The translations under genes were made by a program, and so were the position numbers. A stretch of 64,000 bases of DNA, from assembly GCA_000442125.1 (NCBI GenBank), contig KE546975.1, forward strand, positions 620,001 through 684,000. Direction: 5' to 3'. Of the stretch, positions 21,900 to 35,351 are shown piece after piece (the first letter of the stretch is position 1; the number at the start of each line of letters is the position of its first letter). Origin of the DNA: Opeltia flavorubescens (Eukaryota > Ascomycota > Lecanoromycetes > Teloschistales > Teloschistaceae). The notes under the pieces are model-generated. The model was not told the DNA's origin, did not search any database, and worked only from the letters and a program-made list of their open reading frames with translations.

Positions 21900-24800
21900 T
21901 TTATTAAACTACTATTTCTATACTAATATTCGATTATCAGAATTAACTAAAATATACCCTAGTTTTTAATCCCCCTAGTAAAGTTCTAGATATCTTCTAT
22001 AATAATTTAAAAGATCTAATTAACTTTATTATTATACTAGCTTTTATTATAATTACTTTCTATATTAAAATATTTTAAAAATATATTAAACGGTTTTTAA
22101 AATAAAATCGGGCTTTTATAATAATTTTTAAAGTTAATACCGACTATATTTATAAAAAAAATCCAGGCTTATACTATTCTTTAATCTAGAGATCCTCTAG
22201 TAGTTAAGTAATTTAAACTAGTATAACTCCTATTACTATTTATTTTATAAACTAGAGCGAGTATTTATATATTTTTATTAAAATAATAAACGATTTTTAT
22301 AATAATACTATTATAGTCTTTAAAAATAAAAACTTTTAAATTTATATTTAAAAGCTAGCTATAAATTTTATTTAAAATAATTTAAACTTTTATTTTTATC
22401 TTTTAGGCTTATTAAAAAACTTATAATAGCTCGATAAATTTATAAATATTATCGAACTTATTAATATATTTAGGTAGCGAAACTATATTTCTAGTATTAA
22501 ATCTAGCTTATTTTATTTAATAAAATCGAAAGAGAGCGTTATACCGTTATTAAATATAATAAGACTTTTATTATAATAATAGTAGGATAAGTTTATAGAT
22601 AATAATAATCCGTTATAATAATAGTAAACTTTTTTAAATAAATAATTATTTATAAACGCCCGTTTAGTTTAACTACTAGAATTTTTTATATAAAACTTTT
22701 AAAATAAACTAGTTATTATACTATTAAATCTAGTAGCTATACTAACGGTTACTAAATTATAATAAAGGGCTTATAATATTAGTCTATTTTAATTAGATAG
22801 TAATAAATAGTTTATAGAATCTCTAGAATTATATAATATTTATTATAATATATACGCTTTTATATAATAGATAAAAATTAAATATAAAATAATAAATATA
22901 TTATTAATATATTATTATCTAGATTTTTATCTATAAAGCAAAGTAGTTATATAATATACTAATATAATTAATAAATTTATCTATAAATTTATATAATTAA
23001 ATAAAGATATTAAATTATAGTATATATTTTCTAAAGACTGCTTTAGCGAGCTATTATCTATTATATTTATATAACTAAAATAAATATACTATATTTTTAA
23101 CGATATATAGGTTTAAAAGGACCTTTTAAAATATTTTAATAATATTAATATTAAAGTAAAAAATATAAAAATAATATTTACTAAAAATATTTAAATAATA
23201 ATTAATATTAAATATTTTAACGCCCGGCTATAAATATTAATTCCGGATAAAACTATAATAACTACTATTCAAACCTTTTATAAATTTTTATAAAATAAAA
23301 AGAATAATTAGTTTAATATTTATAATAGTAATAAAAACCGTAAAATATTAAAATTAAACTTTTTATAAAAAAATAAAAGTAAATAATATAAAGGAGTAAT
23401 AATATACTAACTATTATAAAATAACCTTTTTTATATATCTAAATATCTATTTATATATCCGAACTACGTATAAAAAAACTAGCCGAATATATTTTTTATT
23501 ATATATTAATATCGGAATTTTTTTACGGTTTTATAAACTCCGTTAATTAAAAATAAACTTAATATATAAACTAATTGGTATATTATTTAAAATAATTATT
23601 AATAGTTTCCGTTTAAAATTAATACTTTACTATAATAAAATTAAACTAAAAACTAATAAAGCTATAACTATTAATAGTATAATAATAGCCGGAATTTCTA
23701 TAAAAGCTGTTAATTAAATAACTAGCGAACCTATTTCTAATAAAAAGCTTCTAGCGAGTAGGTTCTAGATAATAAAACGAAGTAATATTAAAATTATAAG
23801 AACGGTTTTTATTAATTAATAGACTTTACTAGAGCTAAATATATAATTAATAAAAAATTTAATAAAACTTTATATACTATTATTAAAAATCCTAATTAAT
23901 ATAATAATATAGTAGAATTTTACTTTATTATAATTAAACGTACGATATCTAAATTTAAACTAGTAAAAATATACTAATATAATAAATACGATAAGAATTT
24001 CAAGTTAAACAACGCCTTATATTATTATCTACGCGCTAATTATAATAAAAAACTACTTCTAGCTATAGCTACTACGATCAAATTAACTATTAAATTAAAT
24101 ATTTTAATAGTATTAGTATTAATCTACTTAAAACTAATTAAACTATTTAAAAATATATTAAAAATTATTAAATTAGAGGTTATTAAGTAGCTATTATTAT
24201 ATATATTCTAGGTAATTTAATCGACTATAAAGGATACGCTAATAGTAGGCTTTACCTTTTAAAAATACTATTATATAACTATAAATATTCGTTTATAACC
24301 TAATATAAAAAATTATAATTTTTACTAAAATATAAACTTTATAATAAGTCTAATTAATCGAAAATTTCTATTAGAATAGCTACTATATATTATAATTTAG
24401 AAGATACTAGCTTTTATAACTATTAAAAATATTAATAAAAGGCGATATAATATTATTAAATTTATAATTATCGAAATTTTTATATTTAATAAAAAAGCTA
24501 TAGAATTTACTATTATTATACGCGAGCTCTATCTAATAAATAATCTAAACGTTAATATATTTATTAATATTAATATTATAAAGCTTAAAAATATTAATAT
24601 ATAATTATCTATTAATATAATATTTATTAGCTTCTATAATAATATAGTAATACTAATTATTATTAATATTAAAGGTACTAAAATAAACGCTATTATTTAT
24701 AATATTAAATATATTATAATACCGCTATATATTAGTAAAACCGTTAAAGTTATAAATTTATATTAAAATCTATTAAATCTTTTAAAAAATTATAATCTTA

Positions 24801-27800
24801 TATATAAATTAAAAATACTAGATACCTTTATAAACTATATATATATTATAGATTATATATTTAAATAAATCTATATTTAGAATAATTTATCATTTTATAT
24901 TTAATTAACTATAAAAACTTAACTAGATATCGTTTAAAAATATAAAACTAATAAATACTATTAAATTAATTCGAAAAATTATAAATTAATTATTAAAGTA
25001 TTAAAATAAAAGCCCGAATAGTTTTTAAAAAACTTTAAACGCTATATAATAGCCGCTATAATAGCTATTATAGCCCAAAGTACTATAATTATACTACCTA
25101 TTAATACTATTTATTAAACGGAAGTAGTATATTTTATAGGAGTAACGGTTTATAAAATATTAGTTAAATAAATATTTTTAATTACCCCGATTAAATATTA
25201 TATACGCCTATAGTAAAATACCGGTAATATAAATAATATACCGGAGTTAAAGTATATAAATATTCTATTAATAGAAAACTAGAAGAAAATTTATAAACCC
25301 GGGTAAACCTATATATACTCTATTAGTATTTATTATAAAGAGATTATTAATAAAGCTTTTAATAAGTTTTATAAATAAAATTAGATAAAATAAATTATTA
25401 TAGCTATTCTATTTTTATTTTTTTACTTTATAGTATAAAAGAAAATAGATTAAAGCCTTAAAAATTATATTATTATCGATATTTGAATATTTAATAATAT
25501 TATAATATTAAATATTTATCTAGTTTTATTATAAATAGAAACTCTAGCGTAAATTTATAATATTAAAGATTTTTTTATAATAGACTTTATAAGCTTTTTT
25601 TATAAATAATAGATTAGTTAATAGTATTACTACCGTTTAATAATAGTTTTATATTAAGGGTAAAAAACGTTTAAAGTATCGATAATAGATTATTATAACT
25701 TATTAACTTATATATAATAAATAATAAATAGGATTTTATACCTGTTTTATTTTTTTTATAAAGTTTATATTAATAATATTATAGTTTTTTCCTTTTTAAT
25801 TAAAAAGTATATTAAATATTTTAATTAAACTTTTAATATATTCGATAATATAAACCTATATTTATTATTTATTAAATTATATATTAACTCTACTTTTATA
25901 TATTTGTTAGGCTAAAAAACTAATACCTTTAAATTTACTATAGCGAAAAATAAGTTAGAAATAATTTTAAAGCTTTTATTTTTATATATATTTTAATAGT
26001 TTAAAAAATATTTTAATTTAATAAACTACTTTTAATAGTATATTAATAATTATATAGCTACTATTAAGCTATTTTAGGAGCGTAAAATTTATATAAATCG
26101 CGATATTACTATTAAAGGTAATATTTATAAAAAAGCTATTATCCGAAATCTATTAATAATAATTATATTTAAAAAGTTTAATATATTTTATTATCTATAA
26201 AAGCTTTTTTTATTACTATTAATTCTAATCTATTTTAATAAGAACTTAGTATTATATATAAACCTAGATATTAATAAAAATTTTAGTTTTATAGCTTATA
26301 TTTAATATAATTTAAATAAAATTATATATAAAATAAGCGAGAAATTTAAATCAAAATTTAAGTAATTAATTTTATTTTTTAACCGTTTTTTATTAGATTT
26401 TAAAATATATTATTAGTTTATAAAATTAGAAATTATATATATTATTTAAATAATAAAAAGAATCTATTATATATTTAAAATAACTAAATATATTATTATT
26501 ATCTATATAGACTATTCTATTATAGTTAATATTTTACGCTAAATTAACCTAAATATAATATCTATTAAAAAATTTAACCTTTATTTAGTATAAACCTTTA
26601 AATATTTTTAATATTTTAAACTTAATATCTACTATAAACTTAAAATTATAAATATTATTTTAAATATATTATTAAAGTTTATTAGCTAGAAATACTATCT
26701 AGAAATAAATAAATCGCTAAATATAAATACCTTTAGAATATAATATTTCCTAGTAAGCCTAGTAGAAATATTAGCTAAATTCCGCTAATAATTAATCAAT
26801 AGATACGCTAAAAAAGGCCGTTAAATTAAAATTAAAAAATCCGTTAAAATTAATATAAGGTTAGGTAATAATACCGCTAAGATATTATATTATATTATTA
26901 ATAGGCTACTCTATTTTAATAATAATAAATAAGGCCTACGCCTAATAATATCTATAGATATAGAAAAAGAAGTATTCTAGCTAGTATATAATAAAATAAA
27001 CTATTCCGGTTATATATACACGTATAAACGCTTAATGAAAAGCTTTTATATATATAATTTATTAATAAAATTATAGAAATTTAATTATTATTATTTATAA
27101 TATTAAATTAATTAAATATCTTATTACTATTTATATAAAGCTTTATAACTCGTATTTAACTTAATAAAACCGTTCTATATATTTACTATCGATTTTATTC
27201 TCGTCCTTTTAAAATCGTATAAAGAGTATAATTATTATATATTAATAATAGATAAATATATTAAAATAATTATTTATATATTTAAAAAGATTATTTAAAG
27301 CGGTAAATAATAAATTAAATAGCTATTAAATAGATTAATAAAATTAAATTAAAGTTTACTATAAATAGTAATTTCGAATTATAATAAATAATTTATTAGT
27401 TAATTATAATACTAAATATTTTAAGCTTTAAAAATAGATTTATAATATTTTACTACCTAATACCTAGAAATTAATAATATATTAGAATAATTTAATTAAA
27501 TTATCGAAATTATTATATATTATTATATTATTATATTAAACGACTTTAAACTATAGTCTACTATTTTTTTATAAATATTAATAGTTTTTAATAATTTTAT
27601 AAATTATAACTCTATATTTAAAATACCTAATTCAATATTATTTAGATTTAAAATTCGCGAAATAATAGACCTTCTATATCTTTTAAACCCTAAATAAACT
27701 ATTTAACTAGAAGAAGCGCTAGGCCTTAATACTCCTGCAGACGCTCCTATTAAAGAACCAGCTACTTTTTTAACTATAATACGAATAGCTCGTTATTATA

Positions 27801-28400
27801 ATTTAACTACTTTAAAAATTAATAACCCCGTAAATATATTAATAATATAGAATATTATAGTATTAATAATTTTAAAAAATATTAATATATATATATTAAT
27901 ATTAAAAATATTATTATTTTTATTATAATAAAAATAAAAAAATATTATAATATATACTACGAACTAGTTTATTTTAAAATTAGCGAAATTATAAAAATAT
28001 ATTTATATTAAAATTATAATATATTAAAATTTATTTCTAAAAAAATTAAATAATAGTTAATAAACCTATTTAAAATTATTAAATATATTAAACTATTAGT
28101 TTATTATTAAAAACTATAATTTATTATAAAAATTTATAATATAATATTTATTATATATCTAAAATCTATTATTAATCCTAGCGATAATTCTTACTAGCGC
28201 TACTATATATTTATACCCCTAATTATTATTAATAATAATAAAAAGTTTAAAATTAAACGAATTTTTTATAAATATTATATCTATAAAAGTAAAGGATAGT
28301 CTATTTAATATTTTATTTATTAGGTTAATTATAGGCCTAAAAATAATTAATAAATATTTAAATACTGCCTAGATAATATTAAAGTACTAGTAGAAGAATA
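21900..28400 (+). pseudogene. G1 degraded gag-pol region
   Basis: Fossil polyprotein of a chromovirus lineage distinct from A and E. Rough layout: gag and adjoining region about 21,900-24,400; protease probably about 24,420-24,600; reverse transcriptase about 25,380-25,960, with the remnant of the YxDD box near 25,766-25,790; RNase H about 26,150-26,700; integrase about 26,950-27,750, with the start of its catalytic core near 27,165-27,270; chromodomain remnant about 28,245-28,400. The reverse transcriptase and integrase blocks are recognisable by residue order. Gag is assigned only by position. Many breaks. Confidence 0.8.
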
Positions 28401-28559
28401 TAAACGCTATTTTAAATTAAAATCGGTTTTAAATTATAATAAAACCGCTAATAATACGGATACTAATTTTAAGTAATAGAAATAAATTAAAGAGCCGCTT
28501 ATTAATAAAGAAGAGCCTACTATTAAAAACTAATAGTTTTATTTATTATCAGTATCTAT

Positions 28560-28758
28560 TACGGCTATACTATATAGGCAGAAGGTTAATAGGGCAGGTA
28601 GAGCTAAGTAGCTACTATAGCCCGAAGAAAGCCTTTTAAGCAAGTTTACCTAGTTGGATTTAGCGCCTTTTAGCGCCTATATTTATTTAGTTGCAGATTC
28701 TATAAATAAATAGTTTTTTATCTTTAATATAATACTATTATTTTATATCTACTATACA
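28560..28758 (+). repeat. G1 3' LTR
   Basis: 199 bp, ending CTACTATACA, so this end keeps the canonical CA. It matches the 5' LTR along its length with mostly transition differences. Confidence 0.92.
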
Positions 28759-29905
28759 ATATATAACTAAAAAAATAGAAATTATTATAAAATATATTTT
28801 AATTATTAAAAAATATATATTTATTATTATAATTTTATAGTTTATTAGAATTAATTCTATTAAAAAGTATAAAACTTTTTTATATAATAATATTAAATTT
28901 TATTATTAATCTACTATTTATAATTAATTTTTATATTAATAAATAAATTAACTATATCTATAATTTTAATTCCTATTAATAAAGATATTAATATAGTAAA
29001 GTTTATAAAGCTACTATATTATAGATTTATTAAATATTATAGAATTATATAAGAAATTATTAATAATAAAAGATCGCTTTTTATAAATAAATTTTAGAGG
29101 ACTTTTTATTACTATTTAGATATTAAAAAAAAATTCAATATTATATTTTATCCTTAAATTAATAGCTAAATAAAATATTAAAATTAAACTTTAAAATATT
29201 ATTTATAAATTTATTATTATTATAAATAGAATAATTAATTACAATTATTATTTTTAATAGAATTTATTTATAATAATAATAAAAAAATAGATATTAGTAA
29301 ACTCTTGAATAACTTATTTAAAGAATATATTACTATTTTAGAAATTAAACCTAAAAATATAATTTTAAAAAAAAAGCGTTTCTAATATTTAAAAAAATAA
29401 ATTAATTAAAAAATTTAAAAAAATATTTAATTAAACTTTATAAAAAAGTTTTTTAAAAATAAATAAAATATTATTATATCTATTATAAAGCTATAAACTT
29501 ATAAAATTATAATAAAGTAGTACTTTATTATAGAATATTAATATTTATATTCTAGAATTTAATAAAAAACCAGATTAGAAATAATTAAAGCCTTTTAAAA
29601 TTCTAAAAAAAATTAATAAATAAACTTATTTTTTAAAACTATTTAAATGATAAAAAAGAAACTACTTTATATTCTATATTAATCTACTTTAACTATACTA
29701 CTTTTATAGTAAAAGCCCTAAACTTTTACCTATTTTAATAAAAAATAAAAAAGAATAAAAAATAAAATAGGTATTTAATAAATATATTATTATAAATAAA
29801 TTTTAATATTTAATTTATTAAATTAATATTATATTTTTTAAAGATTTTTAAAAGCTAGTTAATAATTTAAATAATATAAAGAAATTTACAAAAAGTTTCG
29901 AGTAA
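28759..29905 (+). pseudogene. Element H integrase and chromodomain (right of G1)
   Basis: Continuation of the H pol fossil. The integrase catalytic core is clear around 28,890-29,400, including the conserved region around the second and third acidic residues (about 29,070-29,180). The C-terminal integrase domain follows (about 29,500-29,720), then a chromodomain remnant (about 29,735-29,905). This is a fourth chromovirus lineage. The H LTR was not located on either side. Heavily broken, and among the oldest layers of this part. Confidence 0.72.
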
Positions 29906-31600
29906 ATAAAACTAAAAATAGATATATTAAAAAAAATAAAAGCTAAAATAAAAAATATATTTAAAGGTAAAAAAAAAGAAGTAGATTATATAAAATCTAG
30001 TAATTATTTAAAAAATTATTATTAGAAATTTATATATAAATTAAAAAATTTATATTATTATAATAATTTAAATAATTCTTATTTTTATAAACTAGTCTAT
30101 AATATATTTTTATTTTTAAACGAGATTACTAATTATTATATTTATAAATAAATTATTAGTCAAGGTTTTCAAATAAATAATTAAAAAAATAAGGTATTTA
30201 CTAATATATATTTTTTTAGTAATTTACTAAATATTATCTACTATATTTTATAATAAAGTAGAAGCTTATATTACTATAAAAGTAAAAGATTTTACTATAT
30301 CTATTACTATTAAAATAATAGTATTAATAGACTCGCGCTTTATAGCGAGTTTTATTTTAGATTCCCGGAAATATCGCTATTAAAAAATAAAAGTAATTTT
30401 AAAATTCGCTTTTAAATAGAGGTATTAATAAAAATTTCTAAATATATATTACTTTTTTAAAAAGTAGATATCCTATTAATATTATTAATTAATAAAAGAA
30501 TTATAATTATATTTAATAGTCTTTTTTATAAATATATAATAAATATATATAGAATTTATTATAAAAATATATAGAATCTATTATAAAGCGTTTAATAATT
30601 TATATATATTAAATTAAACTTTTAATAATTATAAAATTTTATATTAGTATTTAGTTTAAATATATTTAAAAAATTAAAAAATTATTTAAAAATACTATTA
30701 AAAGTATAAATTATAGGATTATAATTTAAATATTTATAAAAATTTTTTTATATATATTTTTAAACTATAGCTTTTTTTTATAATTTTTTCAATAAAAAAA
30801 CTATAGTAAAAGTTATATAAAAAATTTAAAAAAATTAATTTTAGATTTATTTATTTATTAGGTTAACTAGAATTTATAAAATTAAACGAAAATTTTAAAG
30901 AAATAAAAAGAATTTATAATTTTGATATTATATTTTAATAAATTAAATATAATAATAGCTAGAAATTCAATTCAAAATTAAAGAAAATTATAAAAGATTT
31001 ATAATTTAAAAGGAAATAAAAATCTAAAAAATAATATAGATATTTAAATACTTTAAATAATATTTACTAAAAAAATATTTTAAAAATAAAAAAAAGCTTA
31101 GTAGATAATAGTTAAATAGAAAAGTAATTATTTATTTTTTTATTATATTTATAGCTTTTTAGAGAATCCATTTCTAAAAAAAATACTAGTTTATTTTATA
31201 TTCTCTATTATATACTTTTTAAAAAATAATTAAAACCGAAAATCGAGCTTTAAAGAATTTTATATAATAGAAAATAATCAAATATAATTAAAATTAATTT
31301 AAAACGTTTTATCGCTATATAATAAATAAAAAGATTTTAAAAAAAGAAATTATATAATAAAAGTAGTATTTATTTATAAATTTAATATTTAAAAATAATT
31401 TAATATAATTTAAAACTAAAATATATAAAATCTATCTTTTAAAAAAGTTTTAATAGAATTTTATATTATTTTAAATTATTTTATAATAAATCTACTCTTT
31501 TTATAATAGAATTCAAAAAATAAGGGTCCAGCTTATATAAAAAATTGATTTCTACCCGTTTATCTATTGGTAATAAGCTGCGTTCGGTAAGCGAGGAATA
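29906..31600. other. Degraded retroelement spacer with a protease-like remnant
   Basis: A plus-strand stretch at about 30,300-30,560 resembles a gypsy aspartic protease (an active-site-like DSx segment near 30,330 followed by the typical downstream spacing), possibly the start of another pol fossil. The remainder (30,560-31,600) is AT-rich with no assignable domain. It is not collinear with A, E or G. No LTR pair was seen, and the element's limits are unknown. Confidence 0.35.
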
Positions 31601-31627
31601 TCAAAATCCAGCCAGATTTTGCAGTTG

Positions 31628-31775
31628 TGATAACTTCGTTAATTTCGTATACAGTAGCGTATATAGTAGCTCAATTTGAAGCGTTTAACGAGCGTATTCT
31701 AATACTATAAAAACTTTAAAATTTAGATAGAAACTGGTAGCGTTATAAGCGATAGAAGATTTACGCTGGCGATTT
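31628..31775 (+). repeat. R1-related fragment (copy e)
   Basis: Matches the interior of R1 copy b (around 19,155-19,300: ATAACTTCGTTAATTTCGT, then a block around GCGTTTAACGAGCG), but both outer parts differ. To the left is a GC-richer piece (31,540-31,627). To the right are three short units containing TAGGGCTG (31,800-31,850). It looks like a divergent subfamily or a chimera. Less RIP-altered than its surroundings. Confidence 0.6.
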
Positions 31776-31859
31776 TTATTGTACGCTTACTAAAAAAGCC
31801 TATAGGGCTGGAAAAGCTGGTAGGGCTAAAAAGCCTAATAGGGCTGAAAAAATATAAAA

Positions 31860-32065
31860 AATATTTTTTAAAAAATAAAAAAATTTTAAAAAAATTATTT
31901 AAGAAAAAATAATTAATTTATTTAGTTTTTTAATTATTAATTATTTTTTTATTTTATTTAGTAGAAACTGCTAAATAAAATAAAATTAGAAATTTAATTA
32001 AAAAATTTAATTAATTAATTCTTTTAAATTTTATAATTTTTTAAAATTTTTAATTTTTTAAATAA
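31860..32065. repeat. Large AT-rich palindrome
   Basis: Inverted repeat centred on 31,965-31,967 (loop AAA). The inner arms (TTTTATTTAGTAG against CTGCTAAATAAAA) match over more than 13 bp with one transition, and an imperfect match continues outward to about 100 bp per side. It could form a cruciform, or be the fused ends of a palindromic MITE. The outer part is so AT-rich that some matching is expected by chance. Confidence 0.55.
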
Positions 32066-32544
32066 AAATCCTATTTTTTAGTTAAATAAATAATTTTTTT
32101 TTAAAATTTTTTTTGAAAAAATTTCGGGCTCTTTTATAAAAAAATAAAATTTTAATTTATTTATTTATAAATTTAATTTTTTGAACTCTATAGAATAATA
32201 TTGAATAGATATTATAAATATAAAATTTAAAATTTATAAATATCTAAATAAAATTAAAATATTTAATTTAATTAAATTAAACTAATTAAATTAATTAAAG
32301 AAACAATTATAATATTAACTAAAATAAAATATATTTAAATTATATAATTATTTATTAAGTTTATTTATTTAAAATTTATAAAATTAATTTTTATAGATTT
32401 TAATATAGTTATATACCGGCTAGTAAAAAATAATTATATATTATATAAATATTTTCTATTAATAGAATTGAAAAAATTAGATCTAATTAAAAAAAATATA
32501 ATTATAAAGCTAGAGATTTAATTAGTATAAATTTTATAAAAAAT
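32066..32544. other. Unassigned AT-rich spacer
   Basis: Between the palindrome and repeat R2. Very AT-rich, with long A- and T-runs. No coding or repeat-family signal recognised. Confidence 0.45.
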
Positions 32545-32718
32545 AGGGTTATATTTAATATAAATAGCGCCTATATTTAATAAAAATTCTATAGGCTTTA
32601 AACTACTAATTTTTAGTAATCAGTTCTATTATTATTTCGAACAACGTCTTCTATATTCTGCTACGCAGTTCCGTTAACTCGAGGTTTGCAGGCTACTTGC
32701 CTGGCGACTTTATAATAA
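32545..32718 (+). repeat. R2 direct repeat, copy a
   Basis: About 174 bp, repeated in the same orientation at 33,310-33,484 (shared core TAGCGCCTATATTTAATAAA). Its right half (32,640-32,710) is GC-richer and keeps CpA and TpG. Possibly a short LTR. Confidence 0.65.
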
Positions 32719-33309
32719 TATAGAGATTTTTTTTTAAAAAAATAACAATAAAAAAATCGAAGAATAATATTTTATTAATTTATTATATTTTATAAAATTA
32801 ATTAAATAATTATAATAAATTCAAAATAAAAATAAAAATAATTATATAAAGTTTAATTTATATTAATTAATTTATAATAAAAACTGCTTATTATAATATA
32901 TTTTTTGATTTTTATTTTAAAATAATATAATATATTTTTACTTTTATTTTAATTTAAATAATTTATAAATGATTTTATTAAAATATAACCTATATATATC
33001 GATACCAGTATATTTTGCTATAGATTTATTTATTTTATATAATATATACGATATTATTATAATATATATTATATTATATTAATATATAAATTTTGTTTTT
33101 ATAAAATAGTTTTTTATATAAAAACCTGTAATATTAATATTAGAATATTCTATTAAATTATTCTAGCCTTTATTTAAATTCGTGAAAAAACTATTTAAAA
33201 ATATTAATAAAAAAGATATTTAACTAGCTAGATATATAAATCGAAACCGAATAATTTTTTATATTATTATAAGGCCGGAGGTCCAACGGGAGTAAAATTC
33301 GCAAAAGGT
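32719..33309. other. Unassigned segment between the R2 copies
   Basis: 590 bp of AT-rich DNA. No reading frame or domain recognised. If the R2 copies are LTRs this would be the interior of a small non-autonomous element of about 940 bp, but neither terminal dinucleotides nor flanking duplications support that firmly. Confidence 0.4.
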
Positions 33310-33484
33310 AGAGCTATATCTAATACAGGTAGCGCCTATATTTAATAAAAACCCTATAAATTTTAAATTACTAACTCTTTAATAATTAGTTCTACTAATA
33401 TTTTAATAAATATTTTCTATATTTTACTATATAATTTTATTAATATAAAATCTATAAGCTATTTATCTAATAATTTTATAATTC
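33310..33484 (+). repeat. R2 direct repeat, copy b
   Basis: Second R2 copy. Here the left edge (33,270-33,340) is the less mutated part and the right half is RIP-altered, the reverse of copy a. It lies directly upstream of the gag remnant of element K, so it could also be the K 5' LTR. Confidence 0.6.
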
Positions 33485-34404
33485 TAATTATTCTTTAATG
33501 ATACAAAATTACTTAATAAAATAGCGAGAGAAATTTAAAAAAAAACTTTATATATAAACTTTAAAATAGTTAGAAGCTTTATAAAAAGACCGAATTATAA
33601 AATTTAATAATAATAAATAAAATTCGTTTAAAAACCCGAACGAAAATAATAAAAATAACCAAACGAATAAATTTTAATTTAATAAAAAAAATATAAAAAT
33701 AATAAATTATTAAATAAATAAAACTTTTAGCAAATTAATTATATTAAAGAATAAAACTAGAGTATAAATATTATAAATTTAGTTTTATATCTAGAAATTA
33801 AAATTAAAAAACGAATTATTAAAAATTTATTTATAAATTACCGTATTAAAAACTAATACAGGCTATTAAAAATAATATAGCGATAATTATTATTTATCTT
33901 TTTTAAATATTAAAAAAAAAGCTAATAAATCGAAAATATTTAAAATATAGTTATATATTAAATAAAAAAATTTAATATAATAGCTTATTAATTATAAAAA
34001 ATATATTAATATTTTATAAAAAGATTTTTTTATTAAAGAAAAAATTTACTAAATAACTTTTAGATTTAATAATAAATTTAAAATTTTATAATATAATTAT
34101 ATTAAATTATTAAATATTAAAAATAAATCGATTATTTAAAATAATTTTATTAAATATTATAAAAATATATATAATAATCCGGCGATCTAGAATATATAAA
34201 TAAAAATCTAACTAAAATCTATAAAATAATTAAAGTTATAATTAGTATTTATATTTAATAAATATCTATAATAATAATAGAATAATTTAGATTATTTAAT
34301 AGATAATTTTATAAAAAATTTTTATTTATAAATTAAAATAAATAAACGAATTAGTAATAAAATATAATAAAATTCTAAAAAATTAAAAATTTATTAAGCT
34401 ATTT
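33485..34404 (+). pseudogene. Element K degraded gag, part 1
   Basis: Plus-strand fossil reading frame from about 33,499, interrupted at 34,405 by repeat R1c. Around 33,759-33,840 the residue spacing resembles a C2H2-type zinc finger rather than the usual CCHC knuckle. K is assigned to gypsy through its protease and reverse transcriptase remnants further right (50,780-51,010 and 51,880-52,330), which share its strand and order. Many breaks. Confidence 0.5.
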
Positions 34405-34807
34405 TAATTATATATATATTGGAAAACGTTTTTTATCGGCTTCCCGACCCGAAATAAATATAAACTTTATCGGTTAGTATTAAATAAAGGTAGTTATAAA
34501 ACGGGTTAAACTAATTTTACCCCTATTAACTACTAAAAGAGCTGGTTTTTTATAGTTGAATAACTTCGTTAGTTTTTTATATAGTAATATATAAAGTAGC
34601 TTAGTTTAAAGCGCTTAATAAGCGCTTTTTAATAGTCTACTTTTTAAAAGAATTAAACGAAAACTAGTTATATAATCGCTTTAAAAAAGTTTTACTCTCT
34701 AAATTTACGACTGTAGAAGCAGATTCTTGGCGCTAAACTGGCTACTAGCTTTACTAGCTATCAGCTGCCAGCAGCAAAATCCCACTGGAACGGTGGCCTA
34801 GTGCTAG
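34405..34807 (+). mobile_element. Dispersed repeat R1, copy c (403 bp)
   Basis: Same length and ends as R1 copy a (start TAATTATATATATATTGG, end GTGGCCTAGTGCTAG). Inserted in the gag fossil of K. No flanking duplication is visible. Confidence 0.78.
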
Positions 34808-35153
34808 TACAATATATTATATTAAAATAATATTATTAAAAGATAAATACTATATTTAAATTAAAATATAGAATATTTAATAAAAATATTTAATTTTTTA
34901 AACGAAATAATTAGAAAAGAAATTTATAAAAAAAAAAATTTAAATCGCGGTAAAAATAGTAATTAGAATTTAATTAAATATTTAAAAAAATATAAAAAAA
35001 TAGCGTTTAAAATAAAATATTAAACCTATAAATTTAAAAAATATATAATAAATAATTTTATATATTTTAAATTTATAAAAAAATAGAAAAAATATAATAA
35101 AAAAAAAGGAATATAAAAAAAAAATAAGTTCTAGTATATACTACTATTATATT
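34808..35153 (+). pseudogene. Element K degraded gag, part 2
   Basis: Lysine- and glutamate-rich plus-strand fossil between R1c and the left LTR of A3. It appears to continue the gag-like region on the other side of R1c. No domain of its own is recognisable, so the assignment rests on position. Confidence 0.4.
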
Positions 35154-35351
35154 TATTATAATTTTTGTTTTATTGGGCTGCAGCTTTTATATTAGTATAT
35201 ACTATATATATTAATATATAGTATATTTACAACGTTGGTTGTATATATTAGTAGATAACGATTAGATAGCAATAAACTAAGCGAGCTAGTATATAGTCAG
35301 CTAGTAGTAGTTAGAAAACAAGCAATTTTTACTACTACTACTTTTCTATTT
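35154..35351 (+). repeat. A3 5' LTR
   Basis: 198 bp, homologous to the A2 LTRs over its whole length, including the AT palindrome (35,195-35,230) and AACGTTGGTTGTA. Confidence 0.88.

Larger units (their letters stand above)
21586..28758 (+). mobile_element. Gypsy chromovirus G1, full length (family G)
   Basis: Complete but dead 7,173-bp LTR retrotransposon with 199-bp LTRs at both ends. A possible short duplication (ATAT) touches both outer edges, though in such AT-rich DNA this is weak. It is inserted in the integrase of element H. Parts in order: LTR, gag, protease, reverse transcriptase, RNase H, integrase, chromodomain, LTR. RIP breaks are spread over the whole coding region. A second copy, G2, begins at 52,558. 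Confidence 0.92.
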
